Below, piece after piece: positions 52,952 through 61,146 of a stretch of 64,000 nucleotides of DNA; position 1 is the first letter of the stretch, and each line of letters begins with the position of its first letter. Source of the stretch: CBDAQA01 sp965247815 (GTDB lineage: Bacteria; Planctomycetota; Phycisphaerae; Tepidisphaerales; Tepidisphaeraceae); NCBI GenBank assembly GCA_965247815.1, contig CBDFHW010000012.1, forward strand, positions 1-64,000, written 5' to 3'. The position numbers were made by a program, and so were the translations under genes. The notes beneath the pieces were generated by a model. That model ran no database searches, was not told where the DNA came from, and worked only from the letters and a program-made list of their open reading frames with translations.

Positions 52952-53078
52952 GACTCTCTCTCCATTTTCTCCGTTTGCAGTAGCGGTCTCTCAGGTCGCT
53001 TCCACAAAGCATTAATTAACTGTTTTCTCGTAGCTGTCTGCGGACGTCTGATTTTTTAAAAGGGTTTCGAAGTCTCAC

Positions 53079-53414
53079 TCAAGCGGCGACGCGGGTCGCT
53101 TCGCGACGAACGTCGACGATCACTTCTGCCGGCTTGGTGACCGCCACTTCGAGGTGGTGCACCGATTGACCGGCGGCGACGATTTCCAGTTCCTGCTCGA
53201 GCACCGCGTTGGGTTCGTCGTAGTCCAGGTCCAGGGGAGCCGCGACATACACTTCGCTGTAGCACAACACCGTAGGGGCCTTGACGGCGACCGGCTGGGT
53301 CGGCGGGCAGGGCTTGACGAAATGGCTCGTGGCGAATGTCGTGAACAGGGCCGGAAGCTTCGGAAGCGTCATCGACGCCAGCAGGTCAGATCCGGTCGTG
53401 ATAGCTGCACTCAT
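53079..53414 (-). CDS. Unknown protein upstream of the PEP-CTERM genes
   Basis: Protein of 111 residues with a near-perfect AAGGAG before the ATG. It is valine/alanine-rich, with LDLDYDEPNAVLEQELEIVA and an end repeating V-x-V. It has no signal peptide and no motif that I know. Confidence 0.6.
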   Translation of the reverse strand: MSAAITTGSDLLASMTLPKLPALFTTFATSHFVKPCPPTQPVAVKAPTVLCYSEVYVAAPLDLDYDEPNAVLEQELEIVAAGQSVHHLEVAVTKPAEVIVDVRREATRVAA

Positions 53415-53500
53415 TGTCTGGCTCCTTCTTGATCGCCGTCCCGATTAGCGGCCGGCCATTTTTAGTTGTTACTGCGACCGTTGCGATTAACACCGATCAT

Positions 53501-53533
53501 CCGTCGAGTGGGGCTGTGAACCCCACTCGACGG
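53501..53533 (-). terminator. Perfect hairpin after the receiver-like gene
   Basis: CCGTCGAGTGGGG and CCCCACTCGACGG form a perfect 13-bp stem with a 7-base loop, 32 bases past the stop at 53565. No T-run follows, so it may terminate weakly or protect the 3' end of the RNA. Confidence 0.55.
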
Positions 53534-53564
53534 GGCGCGGTTTACAACGGGGTCGTCCGGTTCT

Positions 53565-53990
53565 TTAGAACGCGGCGGCCGAACGATAGTTCTTGTCGTA
53601 GGTCTGATTCAGCACGGCTTGGCTGGCCTGCTGACGGATCGACGTGGTGAGCTGCAGGAGCTCGTCGCTCGAGGGCATCACGTCATAGATCTTGACGGAG
53701 CCGAACATACGGGCGGTGATCTCCTGCTCGTCGGTGATCATGCCACCGACCAGGGCCCACTTCTGCCAGGACCAACCGGTGCGAACCCGGCGGACGAAAT
53801 CCCAGGTGCTGATGTCGGGCAAACGCATTCCGACGACGACCAGGTCGAAGCTCAACATGCGGAGCATGTCGATCGCCCGACGGCCCGAACGGACGGTGCA
53901 GAAGTCCAACCGCGCCGACTGACCGACCATGGCCGGTTCGTCCACGCAAACACCAATTACCTTGATAGTCTCATTCTCACTCTTAAACAT
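53565..53990 (-). CDS. Receiver-like domain lacking the phospho-aspartate
   Basis: Protein of 141 residues consisting of a CheY-like fold. The acidic pair is partly kept (D17-E18), but the usual phosphorylated aspartate is glycine (G54 in DLVVVGMRLPD). The helix SWDFVRR-type sequence (STWDFVRRVR) follows as in true receivers. GGAG before ATG at 53990 fixes the start. It would work as a phosphorylation-independent interaction domain. The C-terminal 30 residues form a helix and tail. No output domain or kinase is nearby. Confidence 0.75.
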   Translation of the reverse strand: MFKSENETIKVIGVCVDEPAMVGQSARLDFCTVRSGRRAIDMLRMLSFDLVVVGMRLPDISTWDFVRRVRTGWSWQKWALVGGMITDEQEITARMFGSVKIYDVMPSSDELLQLTTSIRQQASQAVLNQTYDKNYRSAAAF

Positions 53991-54332
53991 GACGCACTCC
54001 CGATGTTTCGTGATCAAGTTCCCAAGCCGCGCCCGCGACTTCTCGGACTCAGTCACACGAGAAGCCCTAGAGCGAGACTCGTACCAGAGCAAAAATTACA
54101 AAAAATATATTTCGTAAGATCAGTCAAATAATGGAGTTATGAAACTCAACGTATTTTGGCACCCGTTGCGTGAGGCTGAAGTAGACAGGTTATTTCAAGG
54201 TGTCGAAAACGTGATTTTCCGTCGCAACCGGTTGCTGCTGATTCGACTTGCGGTCGTACTCTTGTTTTAAGCAGTCATGGTTATTTTAAGTTTTTCGGAG
54301 CCCGGGCCTGCCCGGCGTACGATTGGCTGACA

Positions 54333-54863
54333 ATGATGTCGCCGCACCGGCCATCCCGATTCCTGCCCGACGGCCTGCTCCTGGCGGAGTGCCGAACTGA
54401 TCTGTATCGCGGGTCCGGGCCCGGCGGGCAGAAGCGCAATAAAACGTCCAATGCGGTCCGCCTGACCCACCTGCCCACCCGCGTGTCGGCGACCGCGACC
54501 GAATCCCGGTCGCTGGCCGAGAATCGGTTGTTTGCATTGCGACGGTTGCGATTGAAACTAATCATCGAGATCCGAGACCCCGTCGACCTGGCCCGGTTCG
54601 ATCCGCCCGATTGGTTGTTGTCGATCCGCCATCTCAAACGGCTGGACGTGTCGCACCGCCACCCGTTCTATTACGCAGCCGCCGGACTCGTGCTCGATCT
54701 GCTCGAAGCTGTGCAGGGCAACCCGGCCGCCGTCGCGGTGAATCTCGGTGTGACGACCACGACGGTCATCAAGATCCTCGAATCCGACCACCAACTCTGG
54801 GCCGCCGCCAATGCCATCCGCACCCGGCTCGGACAGCCGACGCTGACTCACAGACGGTCCTAA
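54333..54863 (+). CDS. Peptide chain release factor-like protein (GGQ)
   Basis: Protein of 176 residues with RGSGPGGQKRNKTSNAVRLTH, the RF-1-type peptidyl-tRNA hydrolase loop. The GGQ glutamine positions water in the peptidyl-transferase centre. It lacks codon-recognition domains, so it resembles ribosome-rescue proteins such as ArfB or small RF-like proteins. The C-terminal half is helical and unlike ArfB, with LDLLEAVQGNPAAVAVNLGV and then a helix-turn-helix-like part. It may work on stalled ribosomes. Confidence 0.78.
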   Translation: MMSPHRPSRFLPDGLLLAECRTDLYRGSGPGGQKRNKTSNAVRLTHLPTRVSATATESRSLAENRLFALRRLRLKLIIEIRDPVDLARFDPPDWLLSIRHLKRLDVSHRHPFYYAAAGLVLDLLEAVQGNPAAVAVNLGVTTTTVIKILESDHQLWAAANAIRTRLGQPTLTHRRS

Positions 54864-55069
54864 CGGTCTGATAACAGTCGGCAATTCGATCAGACCTCGA
54901 CGGCGCGGGGTGAGATTGACCGCACGTGCCGTGTACGGCATCGCTCGCGAGCGATCCTTCTTGACCTGCGGGTCACCTCGGAACTCAGATAAACCGCGCC
55001 TGCTTTCGTTCCGATACTGCTCGGCGGACGTCGTCTGTAGTCGGCACCGCATCGGTCGAGACCCCCGTC

Positions 55070-55909
55070 ATGCCGGAGCGTTCCGTGTCAGTTCTCACCG
55101 CCCAATTCGCTCGAAGATCTGCCACACAAACGCCGCGCGTCCTGATCGTCGATGACTCGGCGGTCGTGCGCTCGCAACTGCGGCAGCAGTTCGGCGACGG
55201 GTCCGCGGTCGAAGTGCTCGGCTCCGTCGCCGACTGGTCGGCCGCGCTGGACGTCTCGGCTCGGCAGAAACCCGACCTGATCGTACTGGACATTCAACTG
55301 CCTTCGTTCCGCGGGCCGGGGTTGGTTTCGGCCGCGATCGAGACTTTGAACGATTTGCAGATCCCGGTGATCGTGCTGGCCTCCCCCACCGGCGGCGGCG
55401 CCGCGACGGCGGTCGAAGCCCTGGTCGCGGGCGCAGCCGATGCCGTCGCGAAACCGGTCACATCCGGGGAACTCGAGACGTTCGGACGGACGCTGGTCCG
55501 AAAGGTGCACGCTGCGACGGTGCGCGATCGCAACATCGCCCGTTTGCGAACGTTCGAATCGTCAGGCGTCATCGCCTTCGGCGGGTCGACTGGGGGTGTG
55601 AAACCGCTGGTGCACCGCCTGTCGTCACTCCACGCCGAGAAGGGGCCGATTGTTGTCGCGCAGGATCTTCCGGCAGGTTTTACGACCGCGCTGGCGAGAC
55701 ATTTGACGGCGGTATGTAAGTTTCAGGTCAGAGAGGCTGAGAACAACGACATCGTCCGAGGGGGCTTGGCACTGCTCGCTCCCGGGGGGCGGCACATGGT
55801 CCTTTGCCGCGAGGGAACCGAATTGCTCGTGCGAATCAAAGACGGGCCGGAAGTCGATCACCACCGGCCGAGCGTCGAGCTGCTTTTTCGTTCGATGAGA
55901 ATGCGCTAG
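55070..55909 (+). CDS. CheB-like receiver-methylesterase, C-terminally truncated
   Basis: Protein of 279 residues. The receiver domain has VLIVDDSAVVRSQLR and phospho-acceptor D74 in LIVLDIQLPS. The methylesterase domain keeps the GGSTGG nucleophile loop (AFGGSTGGVKPL), but the catalytic histidine motif (normally QHMP) reads QDLPAGFT. The frame stops at LLFRSMRMR, about 60 residues before a normal CheB end, so the final catalytic aspartate is missing. It is probably inactive as an esterase and may act as a regulatory receiver. No chemotaxis genes are nearby. Confidence 0.78.
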   Translation: MPERSVSVLTAQFARRSATQTPRVLIVDDSAVVRSQLRQQFGDGSAVEVLGSVADWSAALDVSARQKPDLIVLDIQLPSFRGPGLVSAAIETLNDLQIPVIVLASPTGGGAATAVEALVAGAADAVAKPVTSGELETFGRTLVRKVHAATVRDRNIARLRTFESSGVIAFGGSTGGVKPLVHRLSSLHAEKGPIVVAQDLPAGFTTALARHLTAVCKFQVREAENNDIVRGGLALLAPGGRHMVLCREGTELLVRIKDGPEVDHHRPSVELLFRSMRMR

Positions 55910-56006
55910 AGCGTCCCATGGTCCTCGAATTTGGCGGAGACAACCCGGCCCTCCGGGCCGGCGCTAAACGGGCGTCGAAACTCCAAAAATAGGTTCGGCG
56001 GTCGGG

Positions 56007-56429
56007 CTACGGCCGGGTCGCTTTGAACGTGTAGCTGACTGCATCCCCATTCTTTTTAGTAACAGTCAGCTCACCGGTCATTTCCTTGCCGCTGCTGGTG
56101 CCGGTCCACTTCGCCGTGTCGCCATTCTTGTTGGTCAGTGTCACCGAGAATTGCGCCGCGACGCCGATCGGGCCCGATCTGTCCTCGTACGTGGCAGACT
56201 CGTAACCGGTCTTTGCCAGCGTGTCGGACGTAAACTTCCCGCCTTTGATTTCCAGCGTGTCCGTGAACTCTTTGGCCGATCCGCGGGAGCTGTCGTCGGG
56301 CGTTACGCTCGCGGTCCATTTGCCGACCAGGGCGTCGCGGTTGAAAGTTCGGTGGCTCGCCGCCAACGACGACACCGACGCGGCCAACAGAACACTCATT
56401 CCTACGTAAGCAATCATCCGATTCGACAT
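56007..56429 (-). CDS. Secreted small beta-rich protein
   Basis: Protein of 140 residues with a signal peptide (AYVGMSVLLAASVSSLAAS). The mature part begins RDALVGKWTASVTPDDSSRG and continues as alternating strands (FSVTLTNKNGDTAKWTGTSS), like lipocalin-type proteins. CAGGAG precedes the ATG. Its function is unknown. Confidence 0.72.
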   Translation of the reverse strand: MSNRMIAYVGMSVLLAASVSSLAASHRTFNRDALVGKWTASVTPDDSSRGSAKEFTDTLEIKGGKFTSDTLAKTGYESATYEDRSGPIGVAAQFSVTLTNKNGDTAKWTGTSSGKEMTGELTVTKKNGDAVSYTFKATRP

Positions 56430-56619
56430 GGCAGTCTCCTGATTACGAGTGACAATCGTATCGTAGTCGATCGGTCGATCGCCCGCGCCTGCGGAGTTTG
56501 TTCAGGCGGATCAGAATGCTCACGTGGTCCTAATCAAAAGCTCACATAAGATCGGACAATGCTTTGGCAGGACCGGTCGGGGTCGGCTGGTCGGCAAGAG
56601 GACAAAGATCGAGGAAACC

Positions 56620-57672
56620 ATGACCAAATCAGCAATGCTCGCCGGGCTGTCGTTAGTCGCCGCAATCTCTGCCGGTTCGGCGTCGGCCGACACGCGGCTC
56701 AACGGCGCGGGCGCGACGTTCCCGGCACCAATCTACAAGCAGTGGATCAGCGACTACCACACCGCACATGCCGAAGTGGAAATCGACTATCAGGCCAAGG
56801 GATCGGGCGCGGGCATCACCGGCATTACCGATAAGACGGTCGACTTTGCCGGGTCTGACGCGCCGATGAGCGCGGCCGAGCTGGCCAAGGCGGGCGGTGA
56901 CATTGTCGAGATTCCGTCGGTCGCCGGAGGTGTCGCGGTCGCCTACAACCTGCCGGGATTTTCGGGCGAGTTGAAGTTAACCGGCCCGATCGTGGCCGAC
57001 ATCTTTCTGGGCAATATCACAAAGTGGAACGACGCGAAGATCCTCGCGGCTAACCCGGGCATTGATCTGCCTTCGACGGCAATCGCCCCGATCGTCCGCG
57101 GGGACAAGAGCGGAACCACTTTCGTCTTCACCAGCTATCTTGCGACCCAGAGTCCGGACGCCAAAGACGTGATCGGCGTCGACAAGAGTGGGAACTGGCC
57201 GATCGGTCAGAAGGGCGAGAAGAGCGACGGCGTCACGCATCTGCTGCAGACCGTCAAAGGTGGAATCGGGTACATCGAGGAAAACTATGCTTCCAAAAAC
57301 AAGCTGCCCGTTGCTTTGATTCAGAACAAGGCCGGCAAGTTCGTGGGCCCGACGCCCGAGGCCGTCAGTGCCGCCGCCGCCGCGGCGGCCGGGCGCATGG
57401 ACGGGGACCAGCTGACCGCCGACCTATGGGACCAGCCCGGTGACGGCAGCTACCCGATCAGCTCATTCACCTACCTGATCGTCCACAAAGACCTGGCGTA
57501 CGTGAACGACGAAGCCAAGGCCAAGGCAATGGTCGATTTCCTCACCTGGGCGAGCACCGAAGGTCAGGGCAAAGCGACGGCCATGGACTACGCGCCGGTC
57601 GGCGATGCCGTCGGAGTCAAGGTCGCCAAGGCGATCTCGTCGCTGACGTATTCCGGAAAACCGGTGAAGTAA
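56620..57672 (+). CDS. pstS: Phosphate-binding protein PstS
   Basis: Periplasmic substrate-binding protein of 350 residues for the Pst phosphate ABC transporter. The signal peptide ends SAGSASA. Typical motifs follow: LNGAGATFPAPIYKQWISDY, YQAKGSGAGI, VDFAGSDAPM, FLGNITKWND, and DKSGTTFVFT for phosphate binding. GAGGAA precedes the ATG at 56620. No pstC, pstA or pstB follows within this window. A large hairpin complex lies downstream. Confidence 0.93.
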   Translation: MTKSAMLAGLSLVAAISAGSASADTRLNGAGATFPAPIYKQWISDYHTAHAEVEIDYQAKGSGAGITGITDKTVDFAGSDAPMSAAELAKAGGDIVEIPSVAGGVAVAYNLPGFSGELKLTGPIVADIFLGNITKWNDAKILAANPGIDLPSTAIAPIVRGDKSGTTFVFTSYLATQSPDAKDVIGVDKSGNWPIGQKGEKSDGVTHLLQTVKGGIGYIEENYASKNKLPVALIQNKAGKFVGPTPEAVSAAAAAAAGRMDGDQLTADLWDQPGDGSYPISSFTYLIVHKDLAYVNDEAKAKAMVDFLTWASTEGQGKATAMDYAPVGDAVGVKVAKAISSLTYSGKPVK

Positions 57673-57716
57673 AACTCAATCAGCGACAAGCGAAGACGGC
57701 TGCAGTATCAATCCCG

Positions 57717-57806
57717 AAGAGCCGCGCACGCAGCGTGCGCGAAGTAAGCGGTCATCGCCGGGACGACCGCTTACTCTGCGGACTACCGCTCCGTGCGTGG
57801 CTCTTT
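57717..57806 (+). terminator. Large branched hairpin downstream of pstS
   Basis: An outer 14-bp stem (57717-57730 with 57792-57805, one wobble) encloses a perfect 11-bp stem (AGTAAGCGGTC/GACCGCTTACT, 57743-57753 with 57765-57775). A competing perfect 8-bp hairpin (GCGCACGC/GCGTGCGC) overlaps the left outer arm. A short T-run follows. It is probably a terminator; its size would also suit a stable RNA 3' end. Confidence 0.55.
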
Positions 57807-58000
57807 GTAGTCTTATCGCGCAAAGCATCCAGTCACGGCAGACGATCGGAAACGCCGGTCGGTGATCAAATACCGACGCGGCCGCAGCCGTCCCGTGGAA
57901 AGTTTCGAACAACATTTCTGATCGCAGTGTCACGCACGAATCGTCGGCACGCTGGCGCGCCCATTTCCTGCTGGCGCTTTGGATTCTACTCCCGTTCTAT

Positions 58001-58558
58001 GTGGCCTACCGCATCGGCGATCGTCGCCCGCCGCTTCTGCTGGATGATGCCAAACAAAAGCTCGACGGACGAAACTGGATCTGGCTGACGATGGTGTCGG
58101 TGACGATGCTCGCCTGCCGTGCTGCGTCAAACCAACGAATTCGTCGAGTCCTGCCGTACGGGTTCTTGAACTTCAAGGTGACCGTCGTCGACCATGCGGT
58201 AAAGGCCGACGAATCCACCCTCGCAGGCTGGTGGGCCGACCTTGCGGGCGAGGACTCAGTAAAAGCTTACACGGCCGTCTGGAAACTGGTCGCCACCGGG
58301 GATACGGCTACGTCATTCATTCAAACACACATGCCCCCCGCCCCGACCGAAGGCGTTCAGCCGCCATTGAACATCGCGCAGGACGGCCTCTGGGTCTACG
58401 GTTGTTTTCAGTACGACACGCCCGTGCTACGGCAACGCGCGCGGGCAATACATGTGCTTGAAGTGATTCATTCAACGGCATCGGACCAGCTGCTGGAGAA
58501 GATCGGGTACAAGGGAACACCGGTCGCCGCCCCGCCGGACCGGTGGGTTCGTCAGTAG
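58001..58558 (+). CDS. HEAT-like membrane-anchored protein, start unclear
   Basis: From the first canonical start (GTG 58001) it has 185 residues. The frame is open from 57866 and includes a hydrophobic helix before that start (FLLALWILLPFYVAY), so the gene probably begins further left at a start codon I cannot identify, or has a damaged 5' end. The C-terminal half (LAGEDSVKAYTAVWKLVATG, then RARAIHVLEVIHSTASDQLL) resembles the HEAT-like module found in many planctomycete WD40 and sensor proteins. Confidence 0.5.
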   Translation: MAYRIGDRRPPLLLDDAKQKLDGRNWIWLTMVSVTMLACRAASNQRIRRVLPYGFLNFKVTVVDHAVKADESTLAGWWADLAGEDSVKAYTAVWKLVATGDTATSFIQTHMPPAPTEGVQPPLNIAQDGLWVYGCFQYDTPVLRQRARAIHVLEVIHSTASDQLLEKIGYKGTPVAAPPDRWVRQ

Positions 58559-58563
58559 ATTTC

Positions 58564-59154
58564 TTACTCCGACAATTCGAAGCTTTTGAGCAGCGCTTCG
58601 ATACCCGGCAGCATTCGATCGAGCCCGTCGCCCGGCGCGGCGGCGGTGAAGACGTATTCCTTGCGGTGACGGACGGCCACCACGTACAGCACGTGCGACT
58701 TCGCGCCCGCCTTGTCGATCTCGAAGCGAATCCGCCGGGCCCGCAGGTCGCCCAGCCGGTCGTCTTTGACGACGACTTTTTTCCCGCCGTTGTTGAAGAC
58801 GTAATTCACCATTTCGCCGGAGATTTCCTTGAGAATCTCGGGGTCGGACCCGGCTTCGACGTCGACGACGATTCGCATGCCGGCAACGCCTTCCGCCGGC
58901 GCGTTCGCATCACCCAGCGCGACCTGCATCGAGACGACCTGGTTGTTCACCGGCCGATCGAGCAGCTTCCATTGGGTCGGATATTGAAACTGAAAATGGT
59001 GTTCGTCGTTCCGATAGTCAGATGTCGGCACGGCCGACGGGTCGGTCGTCGGGGGGACCGGTCGGAGCACAGGCCGCGATGCCGGGCCCGCCGCAAATGT
59101 GCAGGTGAGCAGCACGGCGAGCAAACCGCGGCGCGGGCTCATCATTGAATCCAC
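58564..59154 (-). CDS. Secreted PsbP-like protein, member 4 of a tandem set
   Basis: Protein of 196 residues. The signal peptide is GLLAVLLTCTFAAG. The mature part has FQFQYPTQWKLLDRPVNNQV followed by strands and ends in a helix (MLPGIEALLKSFELS). The PsbP/MOG1-like fold pattern (F/Y-x-Y-P-x-x-W near the start, alternating strands, final helix) is shared with the three genes upstream. It is the last gene in the row and overlaps the previous gene by 13 bases. Confidence 0.68.
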   Translation of the reverse strand: MDSMMSPRRGLLAVLLTCTFAAGPASRPVLRPVPPTTDPSAVPTSDYRNDEHHFQFQYPTQWKLLDRPVNNQVVSMQVALGDANAPAEGVAGMRIVVDVEAGSDPEILKEISGEMVNYVFNNGGKKVVVKDDRLGDLRARRIRFEIDKAGAKSHVLYVVAVRHRKEYVFTAAAPGDGLDRMLPGIEALLKSFELSE

Positions 59155-59744
59155 CGCAATGAGTTGACCGCCGCATCCAGCGCCGCCCGGGCAGCGGTGT
59201 AGCCGGTGTCGTCGGTATGAATGGCCAGAATATAAACGTGGTCGGCGTGGACGATCAACACGGCTTCGTCGACGGCGGGCTTCCCATCCAGGTGCCCCGC
59301 GAGTTTCACTCGCGACGTCGTCGCGTCCGGGATGTGCACCGGGCCCGGGTCGGTTACGACCGCGTCTGTGATCTGCTTCGATTTAACGTCGTCGACGTAC
59401 CCCGATCGTACTCGCCCGATCGGAATCAAATTCGGGATGTGCCACGGCAACGGCGGGTAAGTCAGATCGAACACACTGGGCCCGGACGTCACGCTGAATA
59501 TCACCGGTGGTTGTTTATCGTTCGGCGTCCAGCCGGTCGGGTATTCGAAGGAGATTCCCGCACCGGCGTCCTGGTACAGAACTGTGTTCGTGAGGACCGG
59601 GAAAGGTCCCGAAGATTTCGGTGAAGGCGGCGACGCCGACTGACACGCGGCGAGCGTAAGCGATGCCGCGGCACAAACGCACCACCGCACACCGAACAGA
59701 CACCGGCGGGCGTCTGACGCGACGCGGCATTGATCGTTCGGCAT
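59142..59744 (-). CDS. PsbP-like lipoprotein, member 3 of the tandem set
   Basis: Protein of 200 residues. Lipobox LAAC follows a hydrophobic signal (CAAASLTLAAC). The mature part begins with ISFEYPTGWTPNDKQP and contains LPWHIPNLIPIGRV, also found in member 2 (LPWHIRNMIPMGIV). AGGAC six bases before ATG at 59744 sets the start. It is probably membrane-anchored on the outer face. The ligand is unknown. Confidence 0.68.
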   Translation of the reverse strand: MPNDQCRVASDARRCLFGVRWCVCAAASLTLAACQSASPPSPKSSGPFPVLTNTVLYQDAGAGISFEYPTGWTPNDKQPPVIFSVTSGPSVFDLTYPPLPWHIPNLIPIGRVRSGYVDDVKSKQITDAVVTDPGPVHIPDATTSRVKLAGHLDGKPAVDEAVLIVHADHVYILAIHTDDTGYTAARAALDAAVNSLRWIQ

Positions 59745-59758
59745 GGGGCGTCCTTTGA

Positions 59759-60373
59759 TTACTTCGTCCATTTTAGCGAAGCGACCGCCTCGTCGAGCGT
59801 GCGACGCGCGAGAGCCTTGCAGCTGGCGTCGCTGTCGGCGCTGAGGATAAAGACTTGATCGCTGTGAATCAGGATCACCGCCACGTCGGTGGTGGGTCGG
59901 CCTTTTTCATTTCCTTCGCAGGTGATTCGCCGGGCCGACGCGTCGGGAACAGGGATGTTGGTTTGTTCTTTCACGACCGCGTCGGGGATCTGTCCTTTCT
60001 TCAGGTCCGAGATATAGTCGCGCGCCACGATGCCCATCGGGATCATGTTGCGGATGTGCCAGGGCAGCTTGGGTATATCCAGGCTCAGCGAGGCGTACGC
60101 CCCGCCGGTACCAATGGGGGCGGTCACGTCGAAGCAGGCGGTCTGCGCCCGTTCCGGTTTCCAGTCTCTCGGGTAATCGAACTGAATGCCCGCGGCAGCG
60201 TTCGAATACGTCTGGACAGGTAAGGGGGACGCTGAGGGGCTGGTCGACGAAGTGGCCGGTGTTGGCTTCGACGACGCCGCCGGTCTCGCGACGACGGATG
60301 CCGTGCTGTGACGACTGCCGCACCCGGCGGTGAGACAGGCCAGCAGAACAACACACCTGCTCGTCAATCGCAT
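59759..60373 (-). CDS. PsbP-like lipoprotein, member 2 of the tandem set
   Basis: Protein of 204 residues with lipobox LTAGC after VVLLACLTAGC. The mature domain starts at IQFDYPRDWKPERAQ. GGAGG seven bases before ATG at 60373 decides the start against the in-frame GTG at 60406 that overlaps the previous stop. Its closest relative is member 3. Confidence 0.68.
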   Translation of the reverse strand: MRLTSRCVVLLACLTAGCGSRHSTASVVARPAASSKPTPATSSTSPSASPLPVQTYSNAAAGIQFDYPRDWKPERAQTACFDVTAPIGTGGAYASLSLDIPKLPWHIRNMIPMGIVARDYISDLKKGQIPDAVVKEQTNIPVPDASARRITCEGNEKGRPTTDVAVILIHSDQVFILSADSDASCKALARRTLDEAVASLKWTK

Positions 60374-60402
60374 GGCACGCCCTCCGTCGACCACAGGCGC
60401 GG

Positions 60403-61068
60403 TCACTTTTTGTCCGCGGTTCCGGCATCTGCCGCGGGCACCGCCGGGGTTGTGAAAAGAAACGAATCCATCACCCTAGTCACGGTCGATAACCCACCGG
60501 AAAAAGCGCCGCCTTCGGCGGCGAATGTCGCCTCGTAGAGGACGCCGTTGGCGACCGTCACCGCGTACCACGTCCGCGACTTCTTCACCACGTCATGGGT
60601 GAAACCGGGCTGCCCTTCGACCGACGACGGAGTTGTTTCCTGCGTCTTGTGCGACACCTCAACGACGAAGGTCCAACCCGTCTGGTTGCCGACCGTGAAT
60701 GCTTCGTCTTTGACCAGTTTTCCGCCGCCACTGTCTTTCGGCAGACTCTCGCGGAGGTCCGCAACTTTGGTCTCCAGCGTCCCCTGTGGGAGCTTGCTCG
60801 CGACGATGTGCAGGGTGCCGAGGTTCTTCCCTTTTTCCTTCATCTTCGGAGGGGTCAGGTCGAATGTGTCCGACCCGTCCGCGCCTTGAAGTTGCCACGT
60901 CTTGGGCACCGAAAAAGTAAAGTGGTAGGTTTCGCTTTCGACTTTGACCCAATCGCCGGGGGCCGGCGGCTTGGCGTGTTTCGGGGGGTTAGCCACGAAG
61001 TCCTTCGCGACGCCGGTCGACGTCGCAACGCACAACAGAATCAGCGTCGAAGCGAATGCTCTGGACAT
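60403..61068 (-). CDS. Secreted PsbP-like protein, member 1 of the tandem set
   Basis: Protein of 221 residues with signal peptide LILLCVATSTGVA. The mature domain contains YHFTFSVPKTWQLQGADGSD and ends with VTRVMDSFLFTTPA. It is the most diverged of the four and the first gene of the leftward operon 58564-61068. Consecutive genes overlap or nearly touch. Confidence 0.68.
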   Translation of the reverse strand: MSRAFASTLILLCVATSTGVAKDFVANPPKHAKPPAPGDWVKVESETYHFTFSVPKTWQLQGADGSDTFDLTPPKMKEKGKNLGTLHIVASKLPQGTLETKVADLRESLPKDSGGGKLVKDEAFTVGNQTGWTFVVEVSHKTQETTPSSVEGQPGFTHDVVKKSRTWYAVTVANGVLYEATFAAEGGAFSGGLSTVTRVMDSFLFTTPAVPAADAGTADKK

Positions 61069-61146
61069 ATCAAAACTCGAAAAACGTCTCGGAAACAGAC
61101 CGGGGATTCAGTGGTGAATCCGACTCCGTAGCAATTCGAAGCTTGA

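Noticed and set aside
52010..53059. 349-codon plus-strand frame opposite PEP-CTERM gene 3
   Set aside because: The minus-strand gene has a signal peptide, a PEP-CTERM end and a ribosome binding site. The plus frame has none.
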